Position numbers and translations under genes: made by a program. A stretch of 64,000 nucleotides of DNA, from contig NZ_WNJL01000050.1 of NCBI RefSeq assembly GCF_010378095.1, positions 62,001-126,000 on the forward strand, read 5' to 3'. The stretch is from Acidithiobacillus ferrianus. Its GTDB lineage: Bacteria; Pseudomonadota; Gammaproteobacteria; Acidithiobacillales; Acidithiobacillaceae. Below, in pieces: positions 42,950 to 52,252 of the stretch. The first letter of the stretch is position 1, and each line of letters begins with the position of its first letter. The notes beneath the pieces were generated by a model that searched no databases, was not told the DNA's origin, and saw nothing but the letters and a program-made list of their open reading frames with translations.

Positions 42950-45900
42950 ACCAGCGCAGCGGCATAATCTGGCGGGACGGCTCGCGCAGTCGTTCCATCA
43001 GTCGAAGATCACCGCATTGATGATGATGGCCATTGCCTTGTTCGGAACCTTGGCCGTACTGGTGACGCCGCGTCTGTATAACCCCGAGATCGTCGTGCCC
43101 GCGGCGGAAATATTCGTCATGCGGCCGGGTTCCGACAGCGCGGAGATTCATCGTCTGGTCGTCCGTCCATTGGAATCTCTGATGGCTTCCTTGCCTGGGG
43201 TGGATCACACCTTCGGCTATGCCGTCAATGACATGGGAGTCGTCACGGTGGAGTTCCGGGTGGGGGCGAATGAAGAAAAGAGCCTTCTGGAGGTCTATAA
43301 CCAACTCAGCCGGAATATGGACAAGATGCCGCCGGGTACGGAACAGCCCCTGGTGAAGTCGATAGGGATTAATGACGTTCCCATCATGTCGGTAACCCTG
43401 AGTTCCAGTCACCTGACGCCTTTGGCGTTGCGTCAGGTGGGCGTGCGGTTCCTGGATCAACTGCAGAACGTTCCCGATGTGGCTAATGCCGAGGTCATCG
43501 GGGGCCGTGCCATGGCGGTCAATATCTGGCTGAATCCCTCCAAACTGGCCAGCGTGGGCCTCAGTCTGCAGGATATCCGGCGAGCGCTGAAAGGCGGTAA
43601 TGTCATCCTGCCGGGTGGCAACCTGGTACGCAACAATCAGGAGATTCCCCTACGTATCCGCGGGGCGGTGGGTTCCGCGCGCGGTGTGGGTGACCTCATC
43701 ATCGGCAGCCATGACGGACAGCCGATATTCTTGAAGGATGTGGCCAGAGTCGAGGAGGGCGCGGCGGAGGAAGGCACGGCGACCAGCGATACGGCGGGTC
43801 GTGCGAACCGTTTCGGCGTACCTGCCGGTACGACCAGGCCCGCAGTGACCATCACGCTGGCCAAACGTCCGGGGACCAACGCGGTGACCGTGGCCAACGC
43901 GGTGCGGGCCAAGCTGGGTCGTCTGGAACGAGAGGCCTTGCCGCAGGGGGTGCAGGTCTCCGTTACCCGTGATTACGGCGCGCGCGCTGATGACGCGGTG
44001 CGTACGCTGTTTGAGCACCTCAGTATCGCCATCGGGGTCGTGGCCGTCATCCTGATGATTTTTCTGGGATGGCGGGAGGCGGGCATCGTTATTCTGATCG
44101 TGCCCCTGACCCTGGGCGCGGTATTGGGCGTCGGCTGGTTGCTGGGGCAGACCATCAATCGGATCACCCTTTTTGCGCTGATTCTGTCGTTGGGACTACT
44201 GGTGGATGGCGGAATCGTGGTCATCGAAAACATCCACCGCCACTTGCATGGTTGCAGCAAGGAGGGTTTTGCCCGCTGCATTGTCAACGCCACCAATGAG
44301 ATCGGTAATCCGACCAATATTGCCACATTGGCGGTCATCCTCGCCTTCGTGCCCATGGCCTTTGTGACGGGCATGATGGGGCCTTTCATGCTCCCCATCC
44401 CCATTTTCGTCCCCATCGCCATGATCGTCTCGGTGCTGCTCGCCTACACGGTGGTACCGTGGGGCGCGTATCGCTTTCTGCGGGGCAAGGCCGCCAGGTC
44501 GGTCGATGGTGTGGAAGACGGACCCGTGACGCAGCCGGACGTTTTGCAGCGGGGGTATGTTCGGATGTTCAAGCCGTTGCTCGGATCCCCGGGGCGGCGC
44601 AATCTTTTTTTCGCGGTGGTGGTTGTGCTGCTCTTGTTGGCGATGCTGATGCCGATGTGGCAGTTCATCCGCCCGCAGGGGATGAATGGCCCTTTGAGTG
44701 CCATCGGCGTCAACCTGAAGATGCTGCCCGAGGGGAACGTCAGTGATTTCATGATCCAGGTGGATACGCCGGCGGGAACCGCGTTGGATCAGACCGGACG
44801 TGTCACGGAGGCGGTGGACAATGTGCTGAGCCAGAATCGGTATATCGAAAATTTTCAGACCTATCTGGGGCGTTCCGCGCCGGTGGATTTCGCGGGATTG
44901 GTGCGCGGTGACCTGATGCGCAAAGGCAGTAATTATGCCCAGATTCAGGTCAATCTGGTGCCACGTGACGCGCGACCCATGTCCCACACGGTCCTCGTGG
45001 AGGTGTACCAGGCGTTACGGTCGGTCCGGGAGCGTTTTCCCGGTAGTATCGTCAAGATCTTTGCGGTGCCGCCGGGCCCGCCGGTACGCGCCCAGGTGGT
45101 GGCAGAGCTCTACGGCCCCAACTACGACACGCTGCGTCGCGTGGCAGGCGGAGTCGAGCAGGACTTCCACAAGATCCACGACATGATCAATGTGGATGAT
45201 TCGGTGACAGCGACGGTGCCCGAGTACCTGCTCCATGTAGATCGGCGGAAGGCCATGTTGGCTGGTGTCGCACCCGCACGAGTCGCGACACTGGTGCATG
45301 ACTATGTCTCTGGAACCAAGCTCGGGGCGCTGCACGTCAAAGATGCCCAGGAGCCCGTGGACATCATTCTGCGTATTCCCCGCTCCGATCGCGCCTGGCG
45401 TCAGCAGATTCTCGATTTGCACGTGCAGAGCCAGAGCGGTCAGGAGGTGGCTTTGGCGAGTATTGTACGGATTCAGCGTAGCACCCTGGCCAAACCGATA
45501 TATAGCCGTGATCAGCATCCGGTGGTCTATGTGACTGGGGATCTCATGGGTTCCAGTCCGGTCTATGCCGTGCTTAGCCTCAACCGCTGGCTGGATGGCA
45601 AGCGCATCGACGGTGTGCGTCTTACTACGGGTAATCTTGGTCTCTCTCCGGCACAGCCCAACGATATCACCCATTACCAGATCCTCTGGGGGGGGGACAT
45701 GCGTCTGACCCTGGATGTGTTTCGCGATCTCGGAGCCGCCTTTATCGTCGCGCTGGTGTTTATCTACCTGATGCTGGTGGCGTACTACCAGTCCTTCGTC
45801 ATGCCGGTCATCGTCATGGGAGCGATTCCCCTGACGCTGGTCGGGGTCTTTCCGGGGCATTGGCTGTTGAATACGCCCTTCAACGCGACTTCGATGATCG

Positions 45901-46217
45901 GGGTCATCGCCCTGGCCGGGGTGGTGGTGCGAAATTCTCTATTACTAATTGATTTCATTGTAGATTATCGACGCCATGGGTATACCCTGGAAGAGGCGGT
46001 ACTGCAAGCGGGCGCGGTGCGTTTCCGGCCCATCCTCCTCACCGCGTTGGCCATCATGTTTGGCTCTGCCATCATGGTGCCGGACCCGGTTTTCGGCGGG
46101 CTGGCCGTCTCCTTGATTTTTGGCACCTTCGCCTCCACTATGCTGACATTGATCGTGATTCCATTGCTCTATTTCCTCTGGGAAAGGCGCCTGGAAGGAC
46201 AGACACAAGGGGTTTGA
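42942..46217 (+). CDS. RND-family efflux permease
   Basis: 1091 aa from ATG 42942, twelve-TM RND architecture with two large periplasmic loops. In the TM4 proton-relay position the usual V-D-D/N is V-D-G-G-I-V-V-I-E-N: the first Asp is kept and the second is Gly. That departs from the drug-efflux (HAE) pattern. Substrate unknown; the ArsR and thiol neighbours favour a reactive sulfur or organic-thiol substrate (inference). Confidence 0.9.
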   Translation: MAEPAQRHNLAGRLAQSFHQSKITALMMMAIALFGTLAVLVTPRLYNPEIVVPAAEIFVMRPGSDSAEIHRLVVRPLESLMASLPGVDHTFGYAVNDMGVVTVEFRVGANEEKSLLEVYNQLSRNMDKMPPGTEQPLVKSIGINDVPIMSVTLSSSHLTPLALRQVGVRFLDQLQNVPDVANAEVIGGRAMAVNIWLNPSKLASVGLSLQDIRRALKGGNVILPGGNLVRNNQEIPLRIRGAVGSARGVGDLIIGSHDGQPIFLKDVARVEEGAAEEGTATSDTAGRANRFGVPAGTTRPAVTITLAKRPGTNAVTVANAVRAKLGRLEREALPQGVQVSVTRDYGARADDAVRTLFEHLSIAIGVVAVILMIFLGWREAGIVILIVPLTLGAVLGVGWLLGQTINRITLFALILSLGLLVDGGIVVIENIHRHLHGCSKEGFARCIVNATNEIGNPTNIATLAVILAFVPMAFVTGMMGPFMLPIPIFVPIAMIVSVLLAYTVVPWGAYRFLRGKAARSVDGVEDGPVTQPDVLQRGYVRMFKPLLGSPGRRNLFFAVVVVLLLLAMLMPMWQFIRPQGMNGPLSAIGVNLKMLPEGNVSDFMIQVDTPAGTALDQTGRVTEAVDNVLSQNRYIENFQTYLGRSAPVDFAGLVRGDLMRKGSNYAQIQVNLVPRDARPMSHTVLVEVYQALRSVRERFPGSIVKIFAVPPGPPVRAQVVAELYGPNYDTLRRVAGGVEQDFHKIHDMINVDDSVTATVPEYLLHVDRRKAMLAGVAPARVATLVHDYVSGTKLGALHVKDAQEPVDIILRIPRSDRAWRQQILDLHVQSQSGQEVALASIVRIQRSTLAKPIYSRDQHPVVYVTGDLMGSSPVYAVLSLNRWLDGKRIDGVRLTTGNLGLSPAQPNDITHYQILWGGDMRLTLDVFRDLGAAFIVALVFIYLMLVAYYQSFVMPVIVMGAIPLTLVGVFPGHWLLNTPFNATSMIGVIALAGVVVRNSLLLIDFIVDYRRHGYTLEEAVLQAGAVRFRPILLTALAIMFGSAIMVPDPVFGGLAVSLIFGTFASTMLTLIVIPLLYFLWERRLEGQTQGV

Positions 46218-46223
46218 TAACCG

Positions 46224-46445
46224 ATGAATACTGAACGTTGGGTACGGGTGGTGGCTGGCCTTTTTGTACTGGCCAGTGTGGTGTTGGGTGCTCCTGCCAG
46301 CCCGATCTTTGTGAGTGAATGGTTTTTGGCTTTTACCCTTTTTGTGGGGTTTAACCTGTTGCAAAGCGGCTTCACCTGTTTCTGTCCGCTGGACCGTATT
46401 CTGCTGAAGTTCGGAGTGCCAGGCTCCGGGGCCTGTGGACGTTGA
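46224..46445 (+). CDS. DUF2892/YgaP-like small membrane protein
   Basis: 73 aa, two hydrophobic helices (residues ~7-24 and ~31-50), then F-T-C-F-C-P-L and L-L-K-F-G-V. The pattern matches the membrane part of YgaP and free-standing DUF2892 proteins. Cysteines 52 and 54 sit at the membrane edge. It lies 6 bases after the RND gene and 3 before the rhodanese gene. Confidence 0.85.
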   Translation: MNTERWVRVVAGLFVLASVVLGAPASPIFVSEWFLAFTLFVGFNLLQSGFTCFCPLDRILLKFGVPGSGACGR

Positions 46446-46448
46446 GTC

Positions 46449-46874
46449 ATGGAAGATAAAATCCTGTTCTTCGTGGAGTCCGAATGGCCTTTGCTGCTGG
46501 TTGCAGGGGTGTTGATGTTCATGATTTTCAAGGGACCGCTGACCCGGCGGGCCGTGGGCGTCCAGGAGGTCGATCCCGTGGCGGCGGTGCAGTTGATCAA
46601 CCATGAAGACGCCGTGATTATCGATGTGCGCGAGCAGAATGAGTGGTCGCAAGGGCATCTGCCCGGTGCCCGGCACATACCGTTGGGGGACTTGTCCAAG
46701 TCTATGCAGTCCTTGGAGAAACACCGTGGCCATCATGTCATTTGCCAGTGCGCGAGTGGTATGCGTTCGATGCGCGCTGCGGCCAGCCTGAAGAAAGCGG
46801 GTTTTGACAGGATTTATAGCCTGAAAGGCGGTATCAGCGCCTGGCGCAGTGCCGGTTTGCCGGTAGAGAAGTGA
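46449..46874 (+). CDS. Membrane-anchored rhodanese
   Basis: 141 aa. One N-terminal TM helix (residues ~13-28), then a single rhodanese domain. The active loop C-A-S-G-M-R-S has nucleophile C101 (C-x-x-G-x-R); a second Cys, C99, precedes it. It transfers sulfane sulfur and likely faces the cytoplasm. With the DUF2892 gene beside it, it looks like a split YgaP. Confidence 0.9.
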   Translation: MEDKILFFVESEWPLLLVAGVLMFMIFKGPLTRRAVGVQEVDPVAAVQLINHEDAVIIDVREQNEWSQGHLPGARHIPLGDLSKSMQSLEKHRGHHVICQCASGMRSMRAAASLKKAGFDRIYSLKGGISAWRSAGLPVEK

Positions 46875-46891
46875 TCATGAAGGGGATGGCC

Positions 46892-47158
46892 ATGGTGCGG
46901 GTGTACGCAACGGGTGCCTGCCCTTATTGCCGCCGGGCCGAGATGCTGCTGCGCAGCAAGGGGATTACGCCAGAAATCATCCGGGTGGATGGCGATCCCA
47001 TGCAGCGGCAGGCTATGCAAAAGCTCGCTTCGGGACGGCACACCGTTCCGCAAATATTCATCAACGGCCGGCATGTCGGCGGCTATGACGATATCGCTGC
47101 GCTCGATCGCCAGGGCGCTCTGGATCCGCTGCTTCAGGATGGAGGGCAGAAGGGATGA
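46892..47158 (+). CDS. grxC: Glutaredoxin 3-like protein
   Basis: About 88 aa from ATG 46892, preceded by AAGGGG; ATG 46877 and 46886 are alternatives in frame, and the first in-frame start, GTG 46871, overlaps the rhodanese stop. Active site C-P-Y-C (C10, C13) and T-V-P-Q-I-F-I-N-G-x-H-V-G-G-Y-D-D are diagnostic. It reduces glutathione-mixed disulfides or persulfides. Confidence 0.92.
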   Translation: MVRVYATGACPYCRRAEMLLRSKGITPEIIRVDGDPMQRQAMQKLASGRHTVPQIFINGRHVGGYDDIAALDRQGALDPLLQDGGQKG

Positions 47159-47192
47159 TCGATAGCTGCCGACGGCGTGGTCTGGAGGAGAA

Positions 47193-47630
47193 ATGACATC
47201 CAAACTCTTGTTGTGCCCCGCTTGTGGCGCGGTTAATCGGGTGCCTGAAGCGCGTCTCGGGGAAAACCCCAAGTGTGGCAAGTGCCATGCGCGGATTTTT
47301 CCCGATCACCCCGTCCATCTGGGTCACGACCATTTCCTCGCATATATCCAAAAAAACGAGTTGCCGGTACTGGTGGATTTTTGGGCGCCCTGGTGCGGTC
47401 CATGCCGGATGATGGCGCCGGTATTCGAGCAGTGCGCCCGGGACATGCGGGGCCGCGTACTCTTCGCCAAGGTCGATACCGAGGAAGAGCAGCAAATCGG
47501 CAGCCGCTACCAGATCCGTTCCATCCCCACCATGGTGCTTTTCGGGGCGGGCCATGAGCTGGCGCGAGTGAGCGGCGCGATGGGATCGTCGGCAGAGCTG
47601 CAACGCTGGTTGAAGGGGCGGGGTATTTGA
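47193..47630 (+). CDS. trxC: Thioredoxin 2
   Basis: 145 aa from ATG 47193, GAGGAGAA upstream. Zinc-binding N-terminus with C8, C11, C28, C31; thioredoxin active site W-C-G-P-C at residues 67-71; cis-Pro in I-P-T-M. It is an oxidative-stress thioredoxin and closes the block that starts at the RND operon. Confidence 0.95.
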   Translation: MTSKLLLCPACGAVNRVPEARLGENPKCGKCHARIFPDHPVHLGHDHFLAYIQKNELPVLVDFWAPWCGPCRMMAPVFEQCARDMRGRVLFAKVDTEEEQQIGSRYQIRSIPTMVLFGAGHELARVSGAMGSSAELQRWLKGRGI

Positions 47631-47747
47631 ATCGGGGCATGGCGGGGCCCTGCCCGCCAACGACGCGCGTATCTCCTTGACTTCCTGTGAATATACTCTA
47701 AATTACTCTCATAACACGATATTCCTAATAAATATTGGGAGGGTGCG

Positions 47748-49064
47748 TTGGTCCTGAAACAAGATGGGAGGCCCACGCGGCGGCAGTTCCTGCGGCAAGC
47801 CGTGCTCGGGGGCGCATTGCTCTGTACTTGGGATCTGGCCGCCGCCGCGCGGCTGCGTGCTGTGCGTGTGGGTACGTATCACCGGGGAGTGCGTCTGGTT
47901 TTCGATCTGGATCAGCGGCTGGCTGCCGTGCCGCGGATTCGTAGCTCCGGTGACGTCCTCCATGTGGAACTGCCGAAAGTACAACATTGGGTGAGTCGCC
48001 CCCAGGTGCCTGCGCTGGGTCCCCTGCGTGGCGGTTCCAGGATGACTTTGGGTAGCGATGGCCTGATCTTTACCCTGCCGCTCAGGGAAGCGGTGCGCTG
48101 GCGCAGCTTTTCTTTGGGACCGGGCAACGGGGCCTCGCAGCGGGTGGTGCTGGATCTCATGCCGATGGCGGAATCCCCCCGCGTCCATCCATTGGACCAT
48201 ACCGGGCGGCCTATCATGGTCTGCCTGGACCCTGGCCACGGCGGCCACGATCCTGGTGCTATTGGTATCAGGGGAACCCGCGAAAAAGACGTGGTGTTGG
48301 ATGTCGGACTGTCGTTGGCGCAACTGATTCGCCAGACGCCCGGAATGCGCTTGCTCATGACCCGGGCCTCCGATCGCTATGTGCCGTTGATGGACCGCAT
48401 GCACCTGGGGTTGCGGCAGCGCGCGGATCTTTTTGTCTCCATCCATGCGGATGCTTTTCCGGAGCGCAGCGTGCGCGGTTCGACGGTATGGGCATTATCG
48501 GAACGGGGGGCGAGCAATGCGGCGGCGCGTTGGCTGGCGAAGACACAGAACGCCGCCGATCCGTTTCTCGGGCATGTTCAGGCCGGAGTGCATGATCCGA
48601 TACTGAATGAAGTGCTCATCAATATGACACAGACCGCCGCCATGAACTCGGCGGCCGCAGCCGCCGAAGTGATGATCCGCGGGCTGGCCGGAGTGGAGGA
48701 TTTGCATAATGCCGCTGTGCAACACGCCAACTTCGTGGTGTTGCGGGCACCGGACGTGCCCTCCATGCTGGTGGAGACCGCTTTCATTTCCAACCCTGAA
48801 GAGGAACAGCGCTTGCGCGACCCCGATTTCCGTCAGCTGCTCGCACGCACCATGCACGATGCCGTGGTCGCCCACTTCGTCAAGGCGCCGCCCGCGGATA
48901 GCGCCTGGTCGGTAACGCAGCACGTTCTGCGCAAGGAAGAGAATCTGGCGGATGTCGCGCGCCGCTATGGATTGAGCGTGGAAGCGCTGCGACTAGCCAA
49001 TAATCTCCCGAGAGAGGGGGGGCAGCCCGGCGGGCTTCTGCGCGTACCGGTCATGGGGGCTTGA
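47748..49064 (+). CDS. amiC: Tat-exported N-acetylmuramoyl-L-alanine amidase
   Basis: 438 aa. TTG 47748 has GGGAGG 4-9 bases upstream. The N-terminus R-R-Q-F-L-R-Q-A-V-L-G-G-A-L-L is a twin-arginine-like signal. An AMIN domain is followed by Amidase_3 (P-G-H-G-G-H-D-P-G and V-E-T-A-F-I-S-N-P-x-E-E) and a C-terminal LysM-like domain (H-V-L-R-K-E-E-N-L). It splits septal peptidoglycan at cell division. It may share a promoter at 47677-47700. Confidence 0.92.
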   Translation: MVLKQDGRPTRRQFLRQAVLGGALLCTWDLAAAARLRAVRVGTYHRGVRLVFDLDQRLAAVPRIRSSGDVLHVELPKVQHWVSRPQVPALGPLRGGSRMTLGSDGLIFTLPLREAVRWRSFSLGPGNGASQRVVLDLMPMAESPRVHPLDHTGRPIMVCLDPGHGGHDPGAIGIRGTREKDVVLDVGLSLAQLIRQTPGMRLLMTRASDRYVPLMDRMHLGLRQRADLFVSIHADAFPERSVRGSTVWALSERGASNAAARWLAKTQNAADPFLGHVQAGVHDPILNEVLINMTQTAAMNSAAAAAEVMIRGLAGVEDLHNAAVQHANFVVLRAPDVPSMLVETAFISNPEEEQRLRDPDFRQLLARTMHDAVVAHFVKAPPADSAWSVTQHVLRKEENLADVARRYGLSVEALRLANNLPREGGQPGGLLRVPVMGA

Positions 49065-49169
49065 GGTGAGTCGGAACCTGAGCGCCGGCGCCGTCATGGC
49101 CCACGCCCGACCCGCGTGTTACAATCACCCCGCCCGGGAGGGCGGCAGGCGGCGATAGGGGCGGATGCG

Positions 49170-49826
49170 ATGAGGCAAAACACCACCGAGGCGACTCGCC
49201 GGGATCAGACCCGGATAGAGGAATGGATCAATAGTCTACTACACGGTGCGGGCGCGGCCGTGGCGCTGTCGGTGTATGTGCTCTGGCTGGTGGGCGCCGG
49301 CATTCACAGCACTCGCCTTGCGGTGCTGAGCGTGAGCATCTTCGTGTGCACCATCCTGATCCTCTATCTGGCTTCGACGATCTATCACATCCTCCCTCCG
49401 GGGCGAACCAAGAGTATTTTTCAACTGGTGGATCGTTCCGCCATCTATCTGCTGATAGCCGGCACTTACACGCCGGTGACGCTCATGGTCCTGCATGATC
49501 CGTGGGGTTGGGTGTTGTTGGCGCTGGAGTGGAGTCTGGCGGCAGGGGGTATCGTGCTGCTGGCGTTCGGCGGAGCGCGTATTCAGTCGATCTCTCTCTG
49601 GCTCTATCTTCTGATGGGCTGGTTGGCTATTTTTGCGGCGGTCCCCCTCTATGATGCCGCGCCGGGCTGGTTTTTATGGTGGTTGACGGCAGGCGGGGTG
49701 GCTTATACGGTGGGTGTGCTCTTCTTCCTCCTGGATCGTTGGAAATATTTTCATTCCATCTGGCATGTTTTTGTCGTTGCGGGGACGGCCTTGCAATTCT
49801 GGGCGATCCTTCAGTACGCTGGCTGA
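49170..49826 (+). CDS. Hemolysin III/PAQR family membrane protein
   Basis: 218 aa from ATG 49170, seven hydrophobic segments. The conserved S-T-I-Y-H, D-R-S-A-I-Y-L-L-I-A-G-T-Y-T-P motif and H-S-I-W-H-V-F-V metal-ligand motifs are present. Function is uncertain in bacteria; ceramidase-like zinc chemistry is proposed for the fold. Confidence 0.88.
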   Translation: MRQNTTEATRRDQTRIEEWINSLLHGAGAAVALSVYVLWLVGAGIHSTRLAVLSVSIFVCTILILYLASTIYHILPPGRTKSIFQLVDRSAIYLLIAGTYTPVTLMVLHDPWGWVLLALEWSLAAGGIVLLAFGGARIQSISLWLYLLMGWLAIFAAVPLYDAAPGWFLWWLTAGGVAYTVGVLFFLLDRWKYFHSIWHVFVVAGTALQFWAILQYAG

Positions 49827-49913
49827 TACGCGGCGGGTTCCGTGGCTGGATTTGCGTTTTGGTCGTTGGCCGGATGGATGTGGCGGCATTCCGCAGAATC
49901 GGTGGCGTCCGGC

Positions 49914-49943
49914 TTGGCTTTTGGGCCGGAAAGCGCTTATAAT
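49914..49943 (+). promoter_or_regulatory. Promoter of tRNA-Glu
   Basis: TTGGCT (49914-49919), an 18-base spacer, TATAAT (49938-49943), 10 bases before the tRNA. Confidence 0.7.
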
Positions 49944-49953
49944 CGGCGCGCCC

Positions 49954-50029
49954 GCTCCCATCGTCTAGTGGTCCAGGACACCGGCCTCTCACGTCGGTAA
50001 CAGGGGTTCGAAACCCCTTGGGAGCGCCA
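49954..50029 (+). tRNA. tRNA-Glu(CTC)
   Basis: 76 bases with encoded CCA. Acceptor GCTCCCA / TGGGAGC, discriminator G, T-loop GGTTCGAAACC, anticodon loop CTCTCAC with anticodon CTC. It stands alone between the hemolysin III gene and dapA, in the 380-base gap that holds nothing else clear. Confidence 0.95.
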
Positions 50030-50208
50030 TTTTCGTTGCCGCTTCAGTTTCCCGACAACCCGCTTCGAAAAAGCCACCCGTTGACGGGTCAGGTCAGGCC
50101 CATGTGATGGCGCGTGGCCCGGTCCGACCATTCTTGCCTTGCCAAGCCCGCCGTCGGGCAAGTAACATCCCCAGCAGAAAAGGCATGGGTAAGAGCGGGA
50201 GCTGAATC

Positions 50209-51084
50209 ATGTTTCATGGCAGTATGGTGGCATTGGTGACCCCTATGCATGCGGACGGGGTGGTGGATGATGCCGCGCTCCGCGATCTGGTGGAATGGCA
50301 TATTGCCGAAGGGACGCACGCGCTGGTCGCCGTCGGTACGACGGGGGAGTCCGCCACTCTGGAGATGAAGGAGCACGTGGCGGTCATCCGCGTCGTGGTG
50401 GAGCAGGCGAGAGGGCGAATTCCGGTGATCGCCGGGACTGGAGCCAACGCGACGCACGAGGCCATTGCGCTGACCCGTGCGGCCATGGAGGTCAAGGCCG
50501 ATGCGGCCCTGCTGGTCACGCCCTATTACAACAAACCCACGCAGGAGGGCTTGTTCCAACACTATTCGACCGTTGCCGACCAATGCCATTTCCCCATCAT
50601 CCTCTATAACGTCCCCGGGCGGACAGCCGGGGACATCTTGCCGGAGACCGTGGCGCGTCTGGCCCCACGGGCCGGTATCGTGGGGATCAAGGAAGCGAGC
50701 GGCAAAATTGAGCGGGTCGCCGAGATCCTGGCGCTGTGCGGAGACCAGATGCAAGTGTACAGTGGCGATGACGGTGGTGCCCTGGCGGCAATGGCGCTGG
50801 GTGCCCACGGAGTGATCTCGGTTACGGCCAATGCCGCGCCCCGGCTGGTTGCGCAGATGTGCAATCTGGCGCTGGCCGGAGACTTCGCCGCGGCGCGCGC
50901 GATCAACACCCAACTGGTTGGATTGCACCGGGACCTTTTTCTGGAATCCAATCCCATCCCCGTCAAATGGGCCCTGCACGAGATGGGCCGCATGGGGCCG
51001 AATCTGCGTCTCCCACTCACGCCTTTATCGCCGGTTTATCATGAGCGCCTGCGTGCGAGTTTGCGTCAGGCGCGGTGTATTTAA
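50209..51084 (+). CDS. dapA: 4-hydroxy-tetrahydrodipicolinate synthase
   Basis: 291 aa TIM-barrel lyase. G-S-M-V-A-L-V-T-P-M, then V-G-T-T-G-E-S-A-T-L, Y-Y-N-K-P-T-Q-E-G, catalytic Lys in G-I-K-E-A-S-G. It condenses pyruvate with aspartate semialdehyde in lysine and peptidoglycan synthesis. bamC follows, a common arrangement. Confidence 0.97.
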   Translation: MFHGSMVALVTPMHADGVVDDAALRDLVEWHIAEGTHALVAVGTTGESATLEMKEHVAVIRVVVEQARGRIPVIAGTGANATHEAIALTRAAMEVKADAALLVTPYYNKPTQEGLFQHYSTVADQCHFPIILYNVPGRTAGDILPETVARLAPRAGIVGIKEASGKIERVAEILALCGDQMQVYSGDDGGALAAMALGAHGVISVTANAAPRLVAQMCNLALAGDFAAARAINTQLVGLHRDLFLESNPIPVKWALHEMGRMGPNLRLPLTPLSPVYHERLRASLRQARCI

Positions 51085-51121
51085 ATCATCTTGCGATCCG
51101 TCGCGCTCAGTGGAGTCTTGC

Positions 51122-52252
51122 ATGCGCCGTTACGTAACTCTTGCCGTTGTGGCCAGTCTGGGTTTGGGAGGCTGCTCCTACATTCCCTTTTTTCATTCCA
51201 ACAACGGTCCGAAATATGACGATGCCAAGGCGATGAAGCCCTTGGCCGTGCCGCCCAACCTGCTGGCGGAAGTGCCGCAACCGGGAGTGACCATACCAGG
51301 GGGGGCGGTGACCCCCAGCGAAATCCCCACGGCGAAGACCGCCAGCGGTTATGGGCTGTTCCAGCCACACGAGGCATCGGGCCAGCAACCGCTGGAAGAG
51401 AAGACGCTGCCTGGTGTCAGCGCGCAGATTCTGGGCACTGGCGCGGATCTGCGTATGCGCACGACAGCGAAACCCGTGCAGATCTGGGCCGCGCTGAAGG
51501 CGGTTTTGGCCGCAGACAAAATACCGGTGGCGCGCTTCTCCCCCGAACAGGGTGAACTGGTGACCCACTGGCGGGACTTCCGCAGCGGTTTGGCTTTTGT
51601 GCTGGGCAACACGGTGGCGCCTACCCATCGAGAGAAGTATACCTTCCATCTGAGCTCTGGCGATCACGGGGTGGAATGGCTTTCCATCCAGCAGGAACGT
51701 ATTTGGAATGACCCGAACGGCAGCAGCGTCACGGATTGGAAGCATGTGCCCGCCGATGCGGATCATAGCCGGCAGATTATGGAGGCGGTGCAAAAGCGTC
51801 TGAGCCAGGAATCCGTCCTGGCGGAGATGCCGAAAATCAAAGTCACCCGTTACCGCGATGATCGCGGTCCTTACCTGGTGCTGGATGCCGCGCCCGCCAA
51901 GGCGCAGCCAGCGGTGCAGGCGGCCCTGCAGGAACTGGGTTACCCCGTGGACGGTGAAGGGATGGGGGTATGGCGTGTCCAGGTTCAGGAAGGGCGTGCG
52001 CAGGCGGCCCGGAAACGGGGTTTCCTAGGTGGTATTCTTCATCGCACTTGGGACAGTATCCAGGCGATCTGGAGCAATCCGCAGAAGCGGAAACCCCTCT
52101 CCGTGCAGGTGAAACTGCTGCGGATGAAGAATGACGCGGGGAGTGTGCTGGAGACGGTGCCCGGCGTGGGTAAGGAGGCTTCGAAGTGGTCCGTGGAGAT
52201 TCTCGACAGGCTCCAGTCGGCGTTGTCTCCAAAGCCGGGGGACAACACATGA
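51122..52252 (+). CDS. bamC: Outer-membrane assembly lipoprotein BamC
   Basis: 376 aa from ATG 51122. Signal with lipobox L-G-G-C (Cys near residue 18), then an unstructured P-K-Y-D-D-A-K tail, and two helix-grip domains. BamC is part of the BAM complex for beta-barrel insertion. Its stop overlaps purB (ATGA); dapA-bamC-purB-purC are co-oriented. Confidence 0.9.
   Translation: MRRYVTLAVVASLGLGGCSYIPFFHSNNGPKYDDAKAMKPLAVPPNLLAEVPQPGVTIPGGAVTPSEIPTAKTASGYGLFQPHEASGQQPLEEKTLPGVSAQILGTGADLRMRTTAKPVQIWAALKAVLAADKIPVARFSPEQGELVTHWRDFRSGLAFVLGNTVAPTHREKYTFHLSSGDHGVEWLSIQQERIWNDPNGSSVTDWKHVPADADHSRQIMEAVQKRLSQESVLAEMPKIKVTRYRDDRGPYLVLDAAPAKAQPAVQAALQELGYPVDGEGMGVWRVQVQEGRAQAARKRGFLGGILHRTWDSIQAIWSNPQKRKPLSVQVKLLRMKNDAGSVLETVPGVGKEASKWSVEILDRLQSALSPKPGDNT

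Noticed and set aside
47641..47660. Terminator after trxC
   Set aside because: A GC-rich hairpin exists but has no T-tract, so evidence is too weak.
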